Part shown: positions 45,531-58,173 of the stretch, piece after piece
Layout: each line of letters opens with the position of its first letter
How positions within the stretch are numbered: position 1 is the stretch's first letter
Origin: Raphanus sativus
Lineage: Eukaryota; Streptophyta; Magnoliopsida; Brassicales; Brassicaceae
DNA: 64,000 bases
NCBI RefSeq assembly: GCF_000801105.2
Contig: NC_079519.1
Coordinates: forward strand, 28,309,288 to 28,373,287
Reading direction: 5' to 3'
Notes under the pieces: model-generated
What the model saw: the letters and a program-made list of their open reading frames with translations, nothing else
Database searches by the model: none
What the model was told of the DNA's origin: nothing
Made by a program: the position numbers and the translations under genes

Positions 45531-46534
45531 GAGCTCTTTTCTCTCTCTTGTAATTGTAATATAGTTTTTAGTATTTTGTTTGATGGATGTATATAAAAAA
45601 GGTAGTGATTACAGGCTAGTTAAAAAACAAGACAAATTTGTATCATCTATTCACAAGAAAAAGAAATTAAAGTTTTGAAATTAGTATCAATGTGTAGAAT
45701 TTTTTTTCCTGTTATTGAATGAAAATACATTTACTCTTTCTTTGTCAGCGAAAATATATTTATTCATTAACAGTTTTAGTGTCCTCTAACTTTGTTGATA
45801 TAGTCTTGATGAAAACAAAACCGGATTTTGTTAACAGATTAATAAATGTGCTATTTAAAAATATTTTCTATTTTATTAAAATTTGTCACAAAAACTCAAA
45901 AAACTTTCAAGGTACAAAACCGTAGTTACGATGCTCGGTGTTACCGAACAATTTTCTTTAAAACCTTTTTCATGATTGTAATTTTTTAAAGAGATTAATT
46001 TTTTGAGAGTGTATGGTTTATTTGCAAGGTCTTCATAAAATAAAGAAAAATGGTTCTAACCCATTTCCCACTACAAGATGTAAATGAGACATTAAAACAA
46101 TTTTAAATGTATCAAGAAGCTAATCCGGAAGTTTGCATAACCATATTAAAAGACCCATGAAGCTATCTCCTTCCGAAAGCCATAAGGCATGAGATCAGGT
46201 GATTTTATCAGAAATTTGTGAATAATCAACAATGCAGGCTATATGCTCTTCACTCAAAAATTCAAGGAGCTGTTACGTATTAAAATTTTGCGTTTTTAAG
46301 GATCAACACTGTTCATTAGGAATTAAATAGACTTTGAAGAATTTCCTCCAAAGAGTTTTGAGAGAGCGTGACGCGGAGAAGCTTCCCATGTGTTGGAAAC
46401 TTTGGAATCTCTTACGCTGTCGCCACGTGGCATTGTCTATGCGTGGGCTTATTTATTTCTAACTTATACGAGCCCACACGGTTCTAATCATTTCTTGCTT
46501 TCGGTTTACCACAAAAATAAAAACAATCTCTAGG
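45531..46534. other. 3' flank of RING-H2 gene
   Basis: 1.0 kb AT-rich intergenic DNA; nothing recognisable beyond a probable 3' UTR. Confidence 0.45.
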
Positions 46535-46932
46535 AAAAAACTAGGGCAATTGTCCATAATAGCATTTTTGAAGTTTTTATCACCAAAATGGCATCAGAAG
46601 GAAAAATTCACAGAAATAGCATTCATTAATGGGTAAAATGTCCATACTAACCTTGTTTTATAATACATGTAACAACTAAAAAAAAGAATCGTCTTCCTCC
46701 TTTCTCAACATTGAGACGCCGCCGGAGAAAAATCACGTTGGCTGAACCATCACCGTCACACTCTAAACTCTCAAGAGATTGAACGTCGGCTTAAAGCTGT
46801 CATCGCCGCCGCCGTCATAGAGCTCTGTCATCGCCGGAGACAAATCTGAACCGATCCAAATTTCCTCTGAATATTCTCAAAGACGCTCTTAGTCTCAGAC
46901 ACGATGACTCCGCACTTCTGTAGCTCGCATTC

Positions 46933-47008
46933 GTCAAGGGTCCAAGAGAAGGCAAAACTCTCGAGTACAAACCTGGATTCACTGTTCGGATCGGCCGAAT
47001 CGTTCGAG
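46933..47008 (+). pseudogene. Captured FHA-domain fragment
   Basis: The plus strand encodes VKGPREGKTLEYKPGFTVRI, then GRIVRG, followed by a GT donor. This is the start of a forkhead-associated domain (GPRxGxxLEYxPG...IGRIVRG), which binds phosphothreonine. Only the first strands are present; the core ends at the splice donor and the next captured sequence is GAPC. Confidence 0.65.
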
Positions 47009-47108
47009 GTATGGTTGTGGATCTCTTCGTATGAGATTTGTTTTAAAGCAAGCACCACCTGTATCTCTATATATATGAGTTGATTAGCTGATTATATGGT
47101 TTATTTGA

Positions 47109-47692
<584 letters not shown>

Positions 47693-47838
47693 GCTCGATC
47701 GTACTGTATGAAACTTGTCAACCTTTCATGCTTATGTTAGTTACCACGTCATGGTTCATCTTTCTTTCATTTTCACTACAATCTCTCTCTCTCTCTCTGC
47801 GATTATTAAACAGAGTTTGTGTTTTGGTTTTGTATTAC

Positions 47839-48207
47839 AGTGCTCAGAGGGATTTATGCATACCAGGATGTGACGTCGTGTGGAATCTATGATTCAGGTA
47901 AAACACCAAACCAGATTTATCTTTTCCTTTCTCTTTAATTGCTTAAATGGTTTCACTACGTTCTATTTGTAAATGTGTTCTTTAGTTCCCTGTTGCTTTC
48001 TACTTGCTAAAATATTGTTGTTTGTGTGTCTCAGGCTCTAGATCAAGCAAAACCATTGGAGAAAACAAGATCCATGAACAAAAAGTCATTTAAACGGCTG
48101 GTAAGTTTTGTAACCAGTTTTTTATTTATGTGTGTGTTTGCATCGTCTTTGAGATTTCTTTTTGCTCCTTCCTCACAGGGACTGAACGATGTCAATTCCA
48201 AGTAGTT
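47839..48207 (+). pseudogene. Possible captured 3' end of an unidentified gene
   Basis: Three exon-like stretches with good splice sites follow GAPC: about 47840-47897, 48035-48101 (frame QALDQAKPLEKTRSMNKKSF, then KRL) and about 48180-48207 (GLNDVNSK stop). The last two join in frame at a GTAAGT donor and a CTCACAG acceptor. I do not recognise the protein. It may be the C-terminus of the FHA gene or of another donor. Confidence 0.35.
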
Positions 48208-48368
48208 CCATCTCTCATGAAGCTTTTTTTTTTGTAAAACCTTGTGAGTAGCTATGACATGTTTTTTTCTGAATTAAGTCTTTGTAATATTTTTAGTTTG
48301 GTTTAAGATTGGTTTTCTTAGTACAATTCTTTCACATGTTTCTGACTACATGTAATAATGTGATGTTA

Positions 48369-51130
48369 AGCTTTTGGCATTTTCAGGATGGGTTTCCAGA
48401 AAAATAAAATGAGTGTGTTTTCTTGCATAAGTCTGTTGTAGAAGAGAATCAAAAGCAAAGACTAAGTATTGATTCAAAAGAAAAAGATAAAAGGGATTAT
48501 AGGCTCAATACATTCTATTTGAATTAGAATAGAAACTCATGCTCGATAAGGAATGTTAGACAATCCTTGTTCAGGACGGCTATCCTAAATTTGAACTTAA
48601 TCTTCCAAAACAAAAAAAAAACATAATAAAAATCTATAAGAAAATTCATTGGCTATAGAAATCACCAAATAGAGTTCATTGTCTACAAAATATATAACAC
48701 ATATCAAACAGAGAACATTAAAATTGGATAGCTTGAAGCATTTTCAATAATTCTATCGAGAAAGTGTTAAATGTGTTATATTTAAAAACACATATGTTAT
48801 ATAGGATAGCTTTTGGCACTTCCACGATGGGTTTCCAGAAAAATAAAATGAGTGTGTTTTCTTGCATAAGTCTGTTGTAGAAGAGAATCAAAAGCGTGTA
48901 AGGAATGTTAGACAATCTTTGTTCAGGATGGATATCCTAAATTGGAACTTAATCTTCCAAAACAAAAACAAAAAAAACATAATCAAAATCTATAAGAAAA
49001 TTCATTGGCTATATAAATCACCAAATAGAGTTCATTATCTACAAAATATAGAACACATATCAAACAGAGAAAATTAAAACTCGATAGCTTGAAGAATTTT
49101 CAATAATACTATCGAGAAAGTGTTAAATGTGGTATCATTAAAAAACACATATGTTATATATGATAACTTTTGGCACTTTCAGGATAAGTTTCCAGAAAAA
49201 TAAAATGAGTGTGTTTTCTTGCATAAGTCTGTTTTCGAAGAGAATCAAAAGCGTGTAAATTGGAACTTAATCTTCCAAAACAAAACAAAAAACATAATCA
49301 AAATCTATAAGAAAATTCATTGGATATAGAAATCACCAAATAGATTTCATTGTCTACAAAATTTAGAACACATATCAAACAGAGAACATTAAAATTGGAT
49401 AGCTTGAAGCATTTTCAATAATTTTATCGAGAAAGTGTTAAATGTGGTATCATTAAAAACACATATGTTATATAGGATAGCATTTGACACTTTCAAGATG
49501 GGTTTCCAGGAAAATAAAATGAATGTGTTTTCTTGCATAAGTCTGTTTTAGAAGAGAATCAAAAGTGTGTAAGGAATATTAGACAATCCTTGTTCAGGAT
49601 GGCTATCCTAAATTGGAACTTAATCATCCAAGACAAAAAAATATAATCAAAATCTATAAGAAAATTCATTGGCTATAGAAATAACCAAATAGAGTTCATT
49701 TGTCTACAAAATAGAGAAGACATATCAAACATAGAACATTAAAATATGATAGCTTGAAGCATTTTCAATAATTCTATCAAAAAGTATTAAATGTGGTATC
49801 ATTATAAAACATATATTTTATATAGGATAGCTTTTGGTACTTTCAAGATGAGTTTCCAGAAAAATAAAATAAGTGTGTTTTCTTGCATAAATTTTTTTCC
49901 GAAGAGAATCAAAAGCGTATAAGGAATGTTAGAGAATCCTTGTTCAGGATGGCTATCCTAAATTGGAACTTAATCTTCTAAAACAAAAAAAAACATAATC
50001 AAAATCTATAAGAAAATTCATTGGCTATAGAATCACCAAATAGAGTTCATTGTCTACAAAATATAGAACACATATCAAACAGAGAACATTAAAATTGGAT
50101 AGCTTGAAGCATTTTCAATAATTTTATCGAGAAAGTGTTAAATGTGGTATCACTATAATACACATATGTTATATAGGATAGCTCTTGGCACTTTCAGGAT
50201 GGGTTTCCAGAAAAATAAAATGACTGTGTTTTCTTGCATAAGTCTGTTTTCGAAGACAATCAAAAGTCTGTAAGCTTTTGGCACTTTCAGGATGGGTTTC
50301 CAGAAAAATAAAATGAATGTGTTTTCTTGTATAAGTCTGTTTTAGAAAGAGAATCAAAAGTGTGTAAGGAATGTTAGACAATCCTTGTTAAGGATGGCTA
50401 TCCTAAATTGGAATTTAATCATCCAAAACAAAAAAAAACATAATCAAAATCTATAAGAAAATTCATTGGCTATAGAAATCACCAAATAGAGTTCATTGTC
50501 TACAAAATATATAACACATATCAAACATAGAACATTAAAATAGAATAGCATGAAGAATTTTCAATAATTCTATCAAAAAGTGTTAAATGTGGTATCATCA
50601 GAAAACACATATGTTATATAAGATAGCTTTTGGCACTTTCAGGATGAGTTTCCAGGAAATAAAATGAGTGTGTTTTCTCGCATAAGTCTATTTTAGAAGA
50701 GAATCAAAAGTGTGTAAGGAATGTTAGACAATCTTTGTTCAAGATGGATATCCTAAATTGGAACTTAATCTTCCAAAACAAAAAAAAAACATAATCAAAA
50801 TCTATAAGAAAATTCATTGGCTATAGAAATCACCAAATAGAGTTCATTGTCTATAAAATATAGACACATATCAAACAGAGAACATTAAAATTGGATAGCT
50901 TGAAGCATTTTCAATAATTATATCGAGAAAATGTTAAATGTGGTATTATTAAAAAACACATATGTTATATAGGATAGCTTTTGGCATTTTCAGGATGAGT
51001 TTCCCGAAAAATAAAATGAGTGTGTTTTCTTGCATAAGTCTGTTTTTGAAGAGAATCAAAAGTGTGTAAGCTTTTGGCACTTTTAGGATGGATTTCCAGA
51101 AAACTAAAATGAGTGTGTTTTCTTGCATAT
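48369..51130. repeat. Tandem array of ~350-bp units
   Basis: The anchor AGCTTTTGGCACTTTCAGGA recurs at about 48369, 48811, 49166, 49481, 49829, 50181, 50274, 50625, 50976 and 51069. Spacings are 442, 355, 315, 348, 352, 93, 351, 351 and 93 bp. Each full unit contains the palindromic TTCAGGATGGCTATCCTAAA and long A runs. Two units are cut to 93 bp at the same internal point, so they probably arose from one deletion event followed by duplication. Short open frames across it are repeat artefacts. Diverged single units recur at about 53065-53345 and 54060-54370. Confidence 0.85.
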
Positions 51131-51650
51131 ATCATTATAGGATATCAAGTAATATATTCAGGAATGACTTCCTGAAAATTTAATCTTTAATTAAAAAAAA
51201 AGAAAATGTTAGGATAGTAAATAAAATATTTAGGAAGAGCTGTCTAAATATTTAATATTAAAAAAATAACATTGTTAGTCTTTTGTTGCTTGCGCTTGTA
51301 AAACTTTGTAGTGTTTAGAAAAATTTCGGGAAGGATTTGTGTAGTTTTAGGAAAGCTTTCCAGAAAATCGGATGGTTTGAAAAAATTTTTGCTTAGTGTT
51401 TTGTTCTCCTTAAGCATGTTGATATCTTTGGTAGGCTCGTGAATTTTCTTATGATATTGTTAGTCTCTTGTTGCTTGTGTTTTTGAAAATGTGTAGAGTT
51501 TTAAAATTTCAAGAAAGATTTGTGTAGTTTCAGGAAAGCCTTCCAGAAAATAATTATCAAGACAATTTTAAGATAATTTTTGTTCAGGATAGCTATCCTA
51601 AATTTGAACAAGGTCTTCCAAAATCGTCAAAGCAAAAAGTCAATATTTAA
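51127..51650. repeat. Duplicated module D1 inside the MULE
   Basis: This stretch is repeated in direct orientation at 55136-55815. It holds CATATATATCATTATAGGAT, the TTGTTGCTTG-type segment, GGAAAGCTTTCC, and AGGATAGCTATCCT. The spacing between the copies is about 4.0-4.2 kb. Confidence 0.75.
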
Positions 51651-51769
51651 TATTTAATTAAAAAATGTTAGGATAGTAAATAACATATTTAGGAAGACCT
51701 GCCAGAATTTTTAATATTTACTTAAAAAAAGAAGCCACACACACAAGAAATGTCACTTATTACATAACA

Positions 51770-52402
51770 CTTGTCGAGTTGAAAGCAAAAAGAGACGTGA
51801 GGAACACACAAGCAATCTGGTGGTGACGCCAGCCTCCTCCATAGATCAGAACAGTTGGTTTTCAAAAACCCGAGCTTGTCATTTTCACGGTCATAAGTGA
51901 CGAGCGTATTCCGAACAACAATTCCTGATAAAAAAAAAGAAAGAAAAATGTATAAACATTCTACTCATCTCATTGGAAGAAAAAAGAAAAAAGAAAAAAC
52001 AGAAACTGGAGTTAATTTGAAATCAAAGAGTGAAGAACAAATGATCTATCATGAAACTAATCATACATGATACATGACTTCACAGATAGAGGGAAATGAA
52101 TGCAAAATAGGTAAAGTGAGTCTGCATACACTACTTCTAAGGAGTGTTGTTGAGTCTCTATCAGGAAATATTCTAAGGCAGTAAGCGCCTCTAACTTTAG
52201 TGTGCTGTAAGAAACACAAATGGAAACTGTTGTAATAGCTTTCCAAGACAGAAACTGTTAATGCTAGCACATGTTATCAAACACGTAGCTTAAAGGAAAA
52301 GATGAAGTCATTTTACTTTACCCTGAATAAATAGTTCTCGGGAGAAAGGATAAGTTTCTGATGATTACCAAACTCCACAGCGATCTCGGGGAAAAATTGT
52401 GT
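51770..52402 (-). pseudogene. Captured aspartyl protease fragment
   Basis: Three exons on the minus strand: about 52322-52402 (FPEIAVEFGNHQKLILSPEN, then YLFR), about 52137-52204 (HTKVRGAYCLRIFPDRDSTT, then LLR) and about 51770-51924 (GIVVRNTLVTYDRENDKLGF, then LKTNCSDLWRRL). Introns with splice sites lie between them. This is the C-terminal lobe of a plant A1-type aspartyl protease, without the two catalytic DTG/DSG motifs. The orientation is opposite to the GAPC fragment. Confidence 0.85.
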
Positions 52403-52419
52403 GGAAACTGTTTTTTTTT

Positions 52420-53345
52420 TAATTTCAGGAAAGTGTTTCAAAAATTCGGGATAGCTTTCGAGAAAATTGAAATTTTTTTGGCTTGGTTATGCAGGACAAC
52501 AACATGATGGAAGATTCAGTATCTCATTAGACTGTTTGGTAAAGACTACTAAATTGAGGTAATGTACCTTTGATTGTGTTCTTTTCTAGATAATGTTGAT
52601 TCTGTTGATCATGTGGTGGTATTTTATCCGCAATCGCAGTGTTTCTGAGTGTAACTGAGATGAGTTTGCTTGTGAAACTTTGTGGGGTTTTTTTTTTAAT
52701 TTCTGGAAGGTGTTTCAAAATTTCAGGATAGCTTTCCTGAACATTTGAAAAAAAAAATTGGCTTGGTTATGCAGGACGGCAAGACGATGGGAGATTCAAT
52801 ACCTGAAATGCTAGCACTGCTTGAGCTCAAGTATCTGTTTTTTTTTTTGCTTGGTCACACTCATTATTTGTTTTGGCCTAAAGGTCTTAAACTATGTTTT
52901 TGAACTTTGATGTTGACTTGGACAAGTAAGAAGTTTGTAATGAATGATGAAAACGTTTGTTTCATTTAAGTTGTTATTGAAGAAATTTCAGGATGTCTTG
53001 AAATATTTTTAGGATGAGTTTCTAGAAAATAAAATGAGTAAGAAAAAGACATATACTTTCAAAAAATAGCTTGAAGCATTTTCAATAATTCTATCAAGAA
53101 AGTGTTAAATGTGGTATATGATAGCTTTTGCATTTTCAAGATGAGTTTCCAAAAAAAAGTGTGTGTTTTCTTGTATAAATCTGTTTTCAAAGAGAATCAA
53201 AAGCGTGTAAGGAATGTTAGACAATCCTTGTTCAAGATGGCTATCCTAAATTGGAACTTAATCTTCCAAAACAAAAAAAAACATAATCAAAATCTATAAG
53301 AAAATTCATTGGCTATAGAAATCATCAAATATATTTCATTGTCTA
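52420..53345. repeat. Palindrome-bearing repeat segments
   Basis: Two related segments at about 52400-52510 and 52680-52800 each carry GAAAGTGTTTC/GGATAGCTTTC-type imperfect palindromes and end in GGCTTGGTTATGCAGGAC. A diverged unit of the 350-bp array follows at 53065-53345. Confidence 0.55.
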
Positions 53346-53559
53346 CAAAATAGAAGTGTAAAAGTCTCATTCAAAGTAACACATGTTTCTATTTGAGTAA
53401 CCTCGCCGCATCTTTCACATTTCAACTAAAACACGCACATAAAAACACACACCTTAATAGCATTATCTTTTCTATATGAACAACTTGTTTTTTGTGCACA
53501 ATATGATCAAATACAAAACAACATAATCAAAATCTATAAAAAATGACCCATATAACACC

Positions 53560-55340
53560 AATCCAATTTAATATTTAATTAAAAAAAATTATATTAGAAT
53601 ATCAAGTAATATATTCAGGAAGGGCTTAGTGAAAATTAAATATTTCATTCTTTTTTAAATGTTAGAATGTTAAATAACATGTTTAGACTGAAATTTTAAT
53701 ATTTGATTAAAAATAAAGTTTAAAGAAAGCAAGTAAAATATTTAGGAAGAGCTTCCTGAAAATTTAATATTTAATTAAAAAGAAAATATATTAGGATATC
53801 AAGTAATATATTCAGGAAGAGCTTCCTGGAAGTTTAATATTTAATTTTTAAAAAATGTTAGGATGGTAAATAACATGTTTAGAAAGGCATGCCTGAATAT
53901 TTAATATTTAATTAAAAAATGTTAGGATAAAAGGATGAAATATTTAGGAATGACTTCTTGAAAATTTAATATTTAATTAAAAGGTAATATGTTAGAATAG
54001 CAAGTTAAAATGTATATATTAACAAAATTTGCATATATATCATATTTATACAAAACACATGTTATCTAGGATAGCTTTTGGAACATTCAGGATGGGTTTC
54101 CAGAAAATAAAATGAGCGTGTTTTATTACATAAATCTGTTTTCGAAGAGAATCAAAAAGCGGGTAAGAAATGTTAGACAATTATTGTTCTAGATGGTTAT
54201 TCTGAATTAGAACTTAATCTTCCAGAACAACCAAAACAAAACAACATAATCAAAATCTATAAGAAATTCATTGGCTATAGAAATCTCCAAACAGAGAATC
54301 CAAATTTGAAAAATCTCCAAATAGAGTTCATTGTTTACAAAACACATATTACATATAAGAAATTCATTGGCTATAGAAGTGTTTCTTGAAAATTTAATAT
54401 TTAACTAAAATAAAATGTTAGGATAGCAAGTAAAATATTTATGAAGGAATTGTTGAAAATTTAATATTTAATTAAAAATGAAAAAAAATGTGAGGATAGC
54501 AGGAAAAATACTTAGGAATAGCTTCCTGAAATTTTAATATTTGATTAAAAATAAAGTTTAAGGAAAGCAAGTAAAATATTTAGGAAGGACTTCCTGACAA
54601 TTTAATATTTAATTTAAAAAAATGTATTAGGATATCAAGTAATATATTCAGGAAGGACTTCCTGAAAATTTAATATTTAATTTTTAAAAGAAATGTTAGC
54701 TAGGATGGTAAAGAACATATTTAGAAATGCATGCCTGAATATTTAATATTTAATTAAAAAAATATTAGGATAACAAGATGAAATATTTAGGAATGACTTC
54801 TTGAAAATTTAATATTTAATTAAAAGATAATATGTTAGAATAGCAAGTTAAAATGTATATATTAACAAAAATTGCATATAAATCATATTTAGGATATCAA
54901 ATAATATATTCAGGAATGACTTCCTGAAAATTTAATATTTAATTAAAAAAAATGTTAGGATAGTAAATAACATATTTAGAAAGATGTGCCTGGATATTTG
55001 ATATTTAATTAAAAAGAAAAATGTTAGGATAACAAGATGAAATATTTAGGAATGGCTTCTTGAAAAATTAATATTTAATTAAAATGTAATATGTTAGAAT
55101 GGAAAATTAAAAATTATATATCAACAAAACTTGCATATATATCATTATAGGATATCAAGTAATATATTCAGGAATGGCTTCCTGGAAATTTAATATTTAT
55201 TTAGAAAAAGAAAATGTTAGGATAGTAAATAACATATTTAGGAAGAGCTGCCTGAATATTTAATATTTAAAACGAAAATGTTAGGATATAAAGTAAAATA
55301 TTTAAGAATGATTTCTTAAAAATTTAAAATTTAATTTAAG
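53560..55340. repeat. AT-rich array with TTCAGGAAG..CTTCCTGAA hairpins
   Basis: About twenty imperfect copies of a 60-75-bp unit made of GTTAGGATAGCAAGTAAAAT, ATTTAGGAA..CTTCCTGAAA and TTTAATATTTAATTAAAA. The central part is an inverted repeat able to form a short hairpin. A larger duplication inside it spans about 53690-54010 and 54540-54860. Confidence 0.8.
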
Positions 55341-55815
55341 AATGGTTTCTTTAATTTATAGTTTTATATCTCTATTTACATATTCATTTGTTGTTTGTTT
55401 GCATCTATTGAATGTGTTTAGTAAATGTTGCTTATAATATTGTTAGTTTTTTTGTTGCTTGTGCTTGTGAAACTTTGTAGTGTTTATAAAAAAATTCAGG
55501 AAGGATTTGTGTAGTTTCAGGAAAGCTTTCCAGAAAATTAGATGGTAACAAAATTGAAATTTTTTGCTTGGTGTCTTGTTCTCCTTAAGCATGTTGATAT
55601 CTTTGGTAGGCTCGTGAATTTTCTTATAGCATTGTTAGTCTTGTTGCTTGTCCTTGTGAAAATGTGTAAAGTTTTAAAATTTTTAAAAAGATATGTGTAG
55701 TTTTAGGAAAGCCTTCCAGAAAATAATTATCTAGACAATCTTAAAACAATTCTTGTTCAGGATAGCTATCCTAAATTTGAATAAAGTCTTCCAAAATCGG
55801 AAAAGCAAAAAGTCA
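55136..55815. repeat. Duplicated module D2 inside the MULE
   Basis: Second copy of the module at 51127-51650, with the palindromes GGAAAGCTTTCC (about 55520) and AGGATAGCTATCCT (about 55760) conserved. Confidence 0.75.
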
Positions 55816-56619
55816 AATACAGCATAACACGTAAAACTTAATAATTACTAAGCTAAAGCTTAACTGAACCTTTAGATTGATGTCTATTCAAGTCTTGGAA
55901 ATGATATGCTACAAAAAAGGCTAATCTTTGAGCAAGACCAAATATCCCAAAAGTAAATGTATCCGTAGTTTGCTTGGTACAACTAGATTAATCAGTAATA
56001 ACCTGCATAATTCAAGTTTGCTTGGTACAGCTATCACATTGGTTAAAAAATAAACATTTTCTTAAAGCCACTCAATCAATACAAAACTTAGGGGTCTCCA
56101 ATAATTATTCACTACTTGGTCAAATGACATCCTCTTCAGTTTTAGAAACAACAGCAAGTTGATCATGTTAAACCACCCTGAAAAGTTCACATTTTTTTGG
56201 TTAATATCCCAACTGTAACGAATTTGAGAAGAAGCAACAAAAATAACAAGTGGATAGAGAAACCATACATAGCACCAAAGAGCTCAAGAGTAACCCATGA
56301 CGACTTTGTTCCAAAAGTTTAAACTTTCTCCGCATCATCTATAACGTGGTGAGGCTATATACACTATAAAGACCTTTCTTTTTCTTCACCCACGTCACTA
56401 TTGTTTTTCTAAATCACAAGTCATTTAACTTTTTCAGAAACTGTGGCTTTCAATCAGTCCAACAAATTGAACAGCAATACAATCCACAGTTCCACACAAA
56501 ATATGTGAAATTGTAATACAAATCACACAAAAATATTTGAACTGATTTAGAATCGAGGTTCCACTTACTTGGTCCTTCAGTCAAGTGTAAAGCTTAATCT
56601 CATTCTACTCTGTCACCTC

Positions 56620-56735
56620 AGCTTTAGCCAAAACGTCACCGTCGCTCTTGATATCCATAGCGACTGCAGCATACTCGGGAGTAAGAGACTCGCAATGACC
56701 ACACCACGGATCCATATCGATCGGATTCTTTTTCC
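56620..56735 (-). pseudogene. Captured protein disulfide isomerase fragment
   Basis: The minus strand reads DPWCGHCESLTPEYAAVAMD, then IKSDGDVLAKAEVTE, then a stop. This is the thioredoxin-like active-site region of a PDI (family pattern APWCGHCxxLAPEYxxAA). The CGHC redox pair is kept but the usual Ala before PWCGHC is Asp, and the rest of the domain is absent. It lies about 0.5 kb inside the right end of the MULE. Confidence 0.8.
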
Positions 56736-57296
56736 GTCTCCCTCATTGTCGTTACCAAATACCTTTAAACCAAAATCACAAAAATCCATCAAAATGGATC
56801 ATAGCGTAAATGCTTCACCAAATTGAAAATTGAAAAGTAAATCGATACCATATACCTGATTCAACGAAATTCGAAGTCTATATTAGATAAATGTCAATCA
56901 AAATCAAAAATCCATGGATGGAAGATACCTTTTCGAAACAGAGACGGCGGCGCAGCAGCAAAGCTGAGGAAGATAGACGTGATGAGTGACAGTGAGATGA
57001 TGACGGCGAAAGATGAGCGACGCCGGAGATGATGACGAGAGACGATCGATGCCGGAGATGTGAGAAGTCATCGACAGCGGAGATGTGAGAAGCCGTCGAC
57101 GTTGTGATTTCAAGTTTTATTTTTTAAGGATTATTAATCAAACAAAGAGAGGGGCACTATGGTAAATGATCATATTAATGAAACTTATTTTTGTGACTTT
57201 GTGCCTTGAGTGCTAGTTTTGGAACAAAAACTTGGATTGGTGCTATATTTGTCATTTTCTCAAAAAACTATGTTGAAATAATAACAAATAAATAGT

Positions 57297-58124
57297 AAAG
57301 TTTAACTATAATCTTGACGATCTAAAAGTAAAAGGGATGGTAGAATGCTCTTCCTTTTCTCTAAAAATTTTTTTGAGAGAGAGTGAGAGATTCGCGGTGG
57401 TCCTTTTTATTTTTCTTCCTTCCCTTATGTTTTTTAATGGCTTTTTTCGATGATTCTGGTACACTGTGGTCTTTTTGACATGGTGTAGCCGGCTTTGATT
57501 CCGGTGGTTCGCGTTCTCCTCGACGGAATCATCCGGCTTTGATTATTCCGGCGGTTTATGTTTAACCGGTCGGGTCTCGTGGTTGGGATTGTAGCAAAGA
57601 AATAAGGTGGGACGAGCTCTCGATTTATCAATGGATGCTCTCCGAAGTTGGAAGGGTGTGGTACAGCTGAGGATTCCTAAACGTCCGATACATTCGTCGA
57701 AGGTGGAGTTTTTGGCGATTGGGGTTGAGTTTCCCGGAAATTTACTTTGTTATGGTTCGGCGGCAAAGTTTGAAGCCGGGAAAATCTTGTTTCCGAGATG
57801 GATGTGGTGAACTGTCAGGCGGAGTTACCGGCGTTGAAGGTTTCCAGAGAGATTCCGGCATTGGGTCACGGTTATGCGACGGTGAGACGCGTGTTTCAGA
57901 GTCTCGATGCGGGGACAACACGTGGACGGCCTTGCGTGTTCTCTTTGACGCGTGTTTTTTTTTGGGGCGGCTTGGGTTTAGGTTTAAGGCCCAGTGTGTT
58001 GTGTCTCTTTATTTGCCCTGGTTGTGGGCTTTCTGTCTTATAATCTTTGATGTAGCTTTTTTAGGCTTTGGTTTTATTTAATAATATTAGTTCAGACGGA
58101 AAAAAAAAGTTTAACTATAATCTT
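57297..58124 (+). mobile_element. Poly(A) retroposon 2 with 19-bp target duplication
   Basis: An insert of about 790 bp starts GACGATCTAAAAG and ends GTTCAGACGGAAAAAAAA. It is flanked by AAAGTTTAACTATAATCTT at 57297-57315 and 58106-58124 (the A's at the tail are ambiguous). GC-rich inside, no conserved protein. It lies only 27 bp right of the MULE target duplication. Confidence 0.8.
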
Positions 58125-58173
58125 AAATTACTACAACAATACCAATTTTCTGTCACTAAATTCCAAAAGGCAA

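Noticed and set aside
50169..50381. Short frames such as MSNIPYTLLILF in the tandem array
   Set aside because: They recur only because the repeat unit recurs, and they are interrupted in other units.
48369..51130. CRISPR-like array
   Set aside because: The units are about 350 bp with similar content throughout, there are no unique spacers, and this is a plant genome. It is a tandem repeat.
55860..56350. Possible further captured exon near the right end of the MULE
   Set aside because: Some minus-strand stretches look coding-like, but I could not match them to a family or find paired splice sites.
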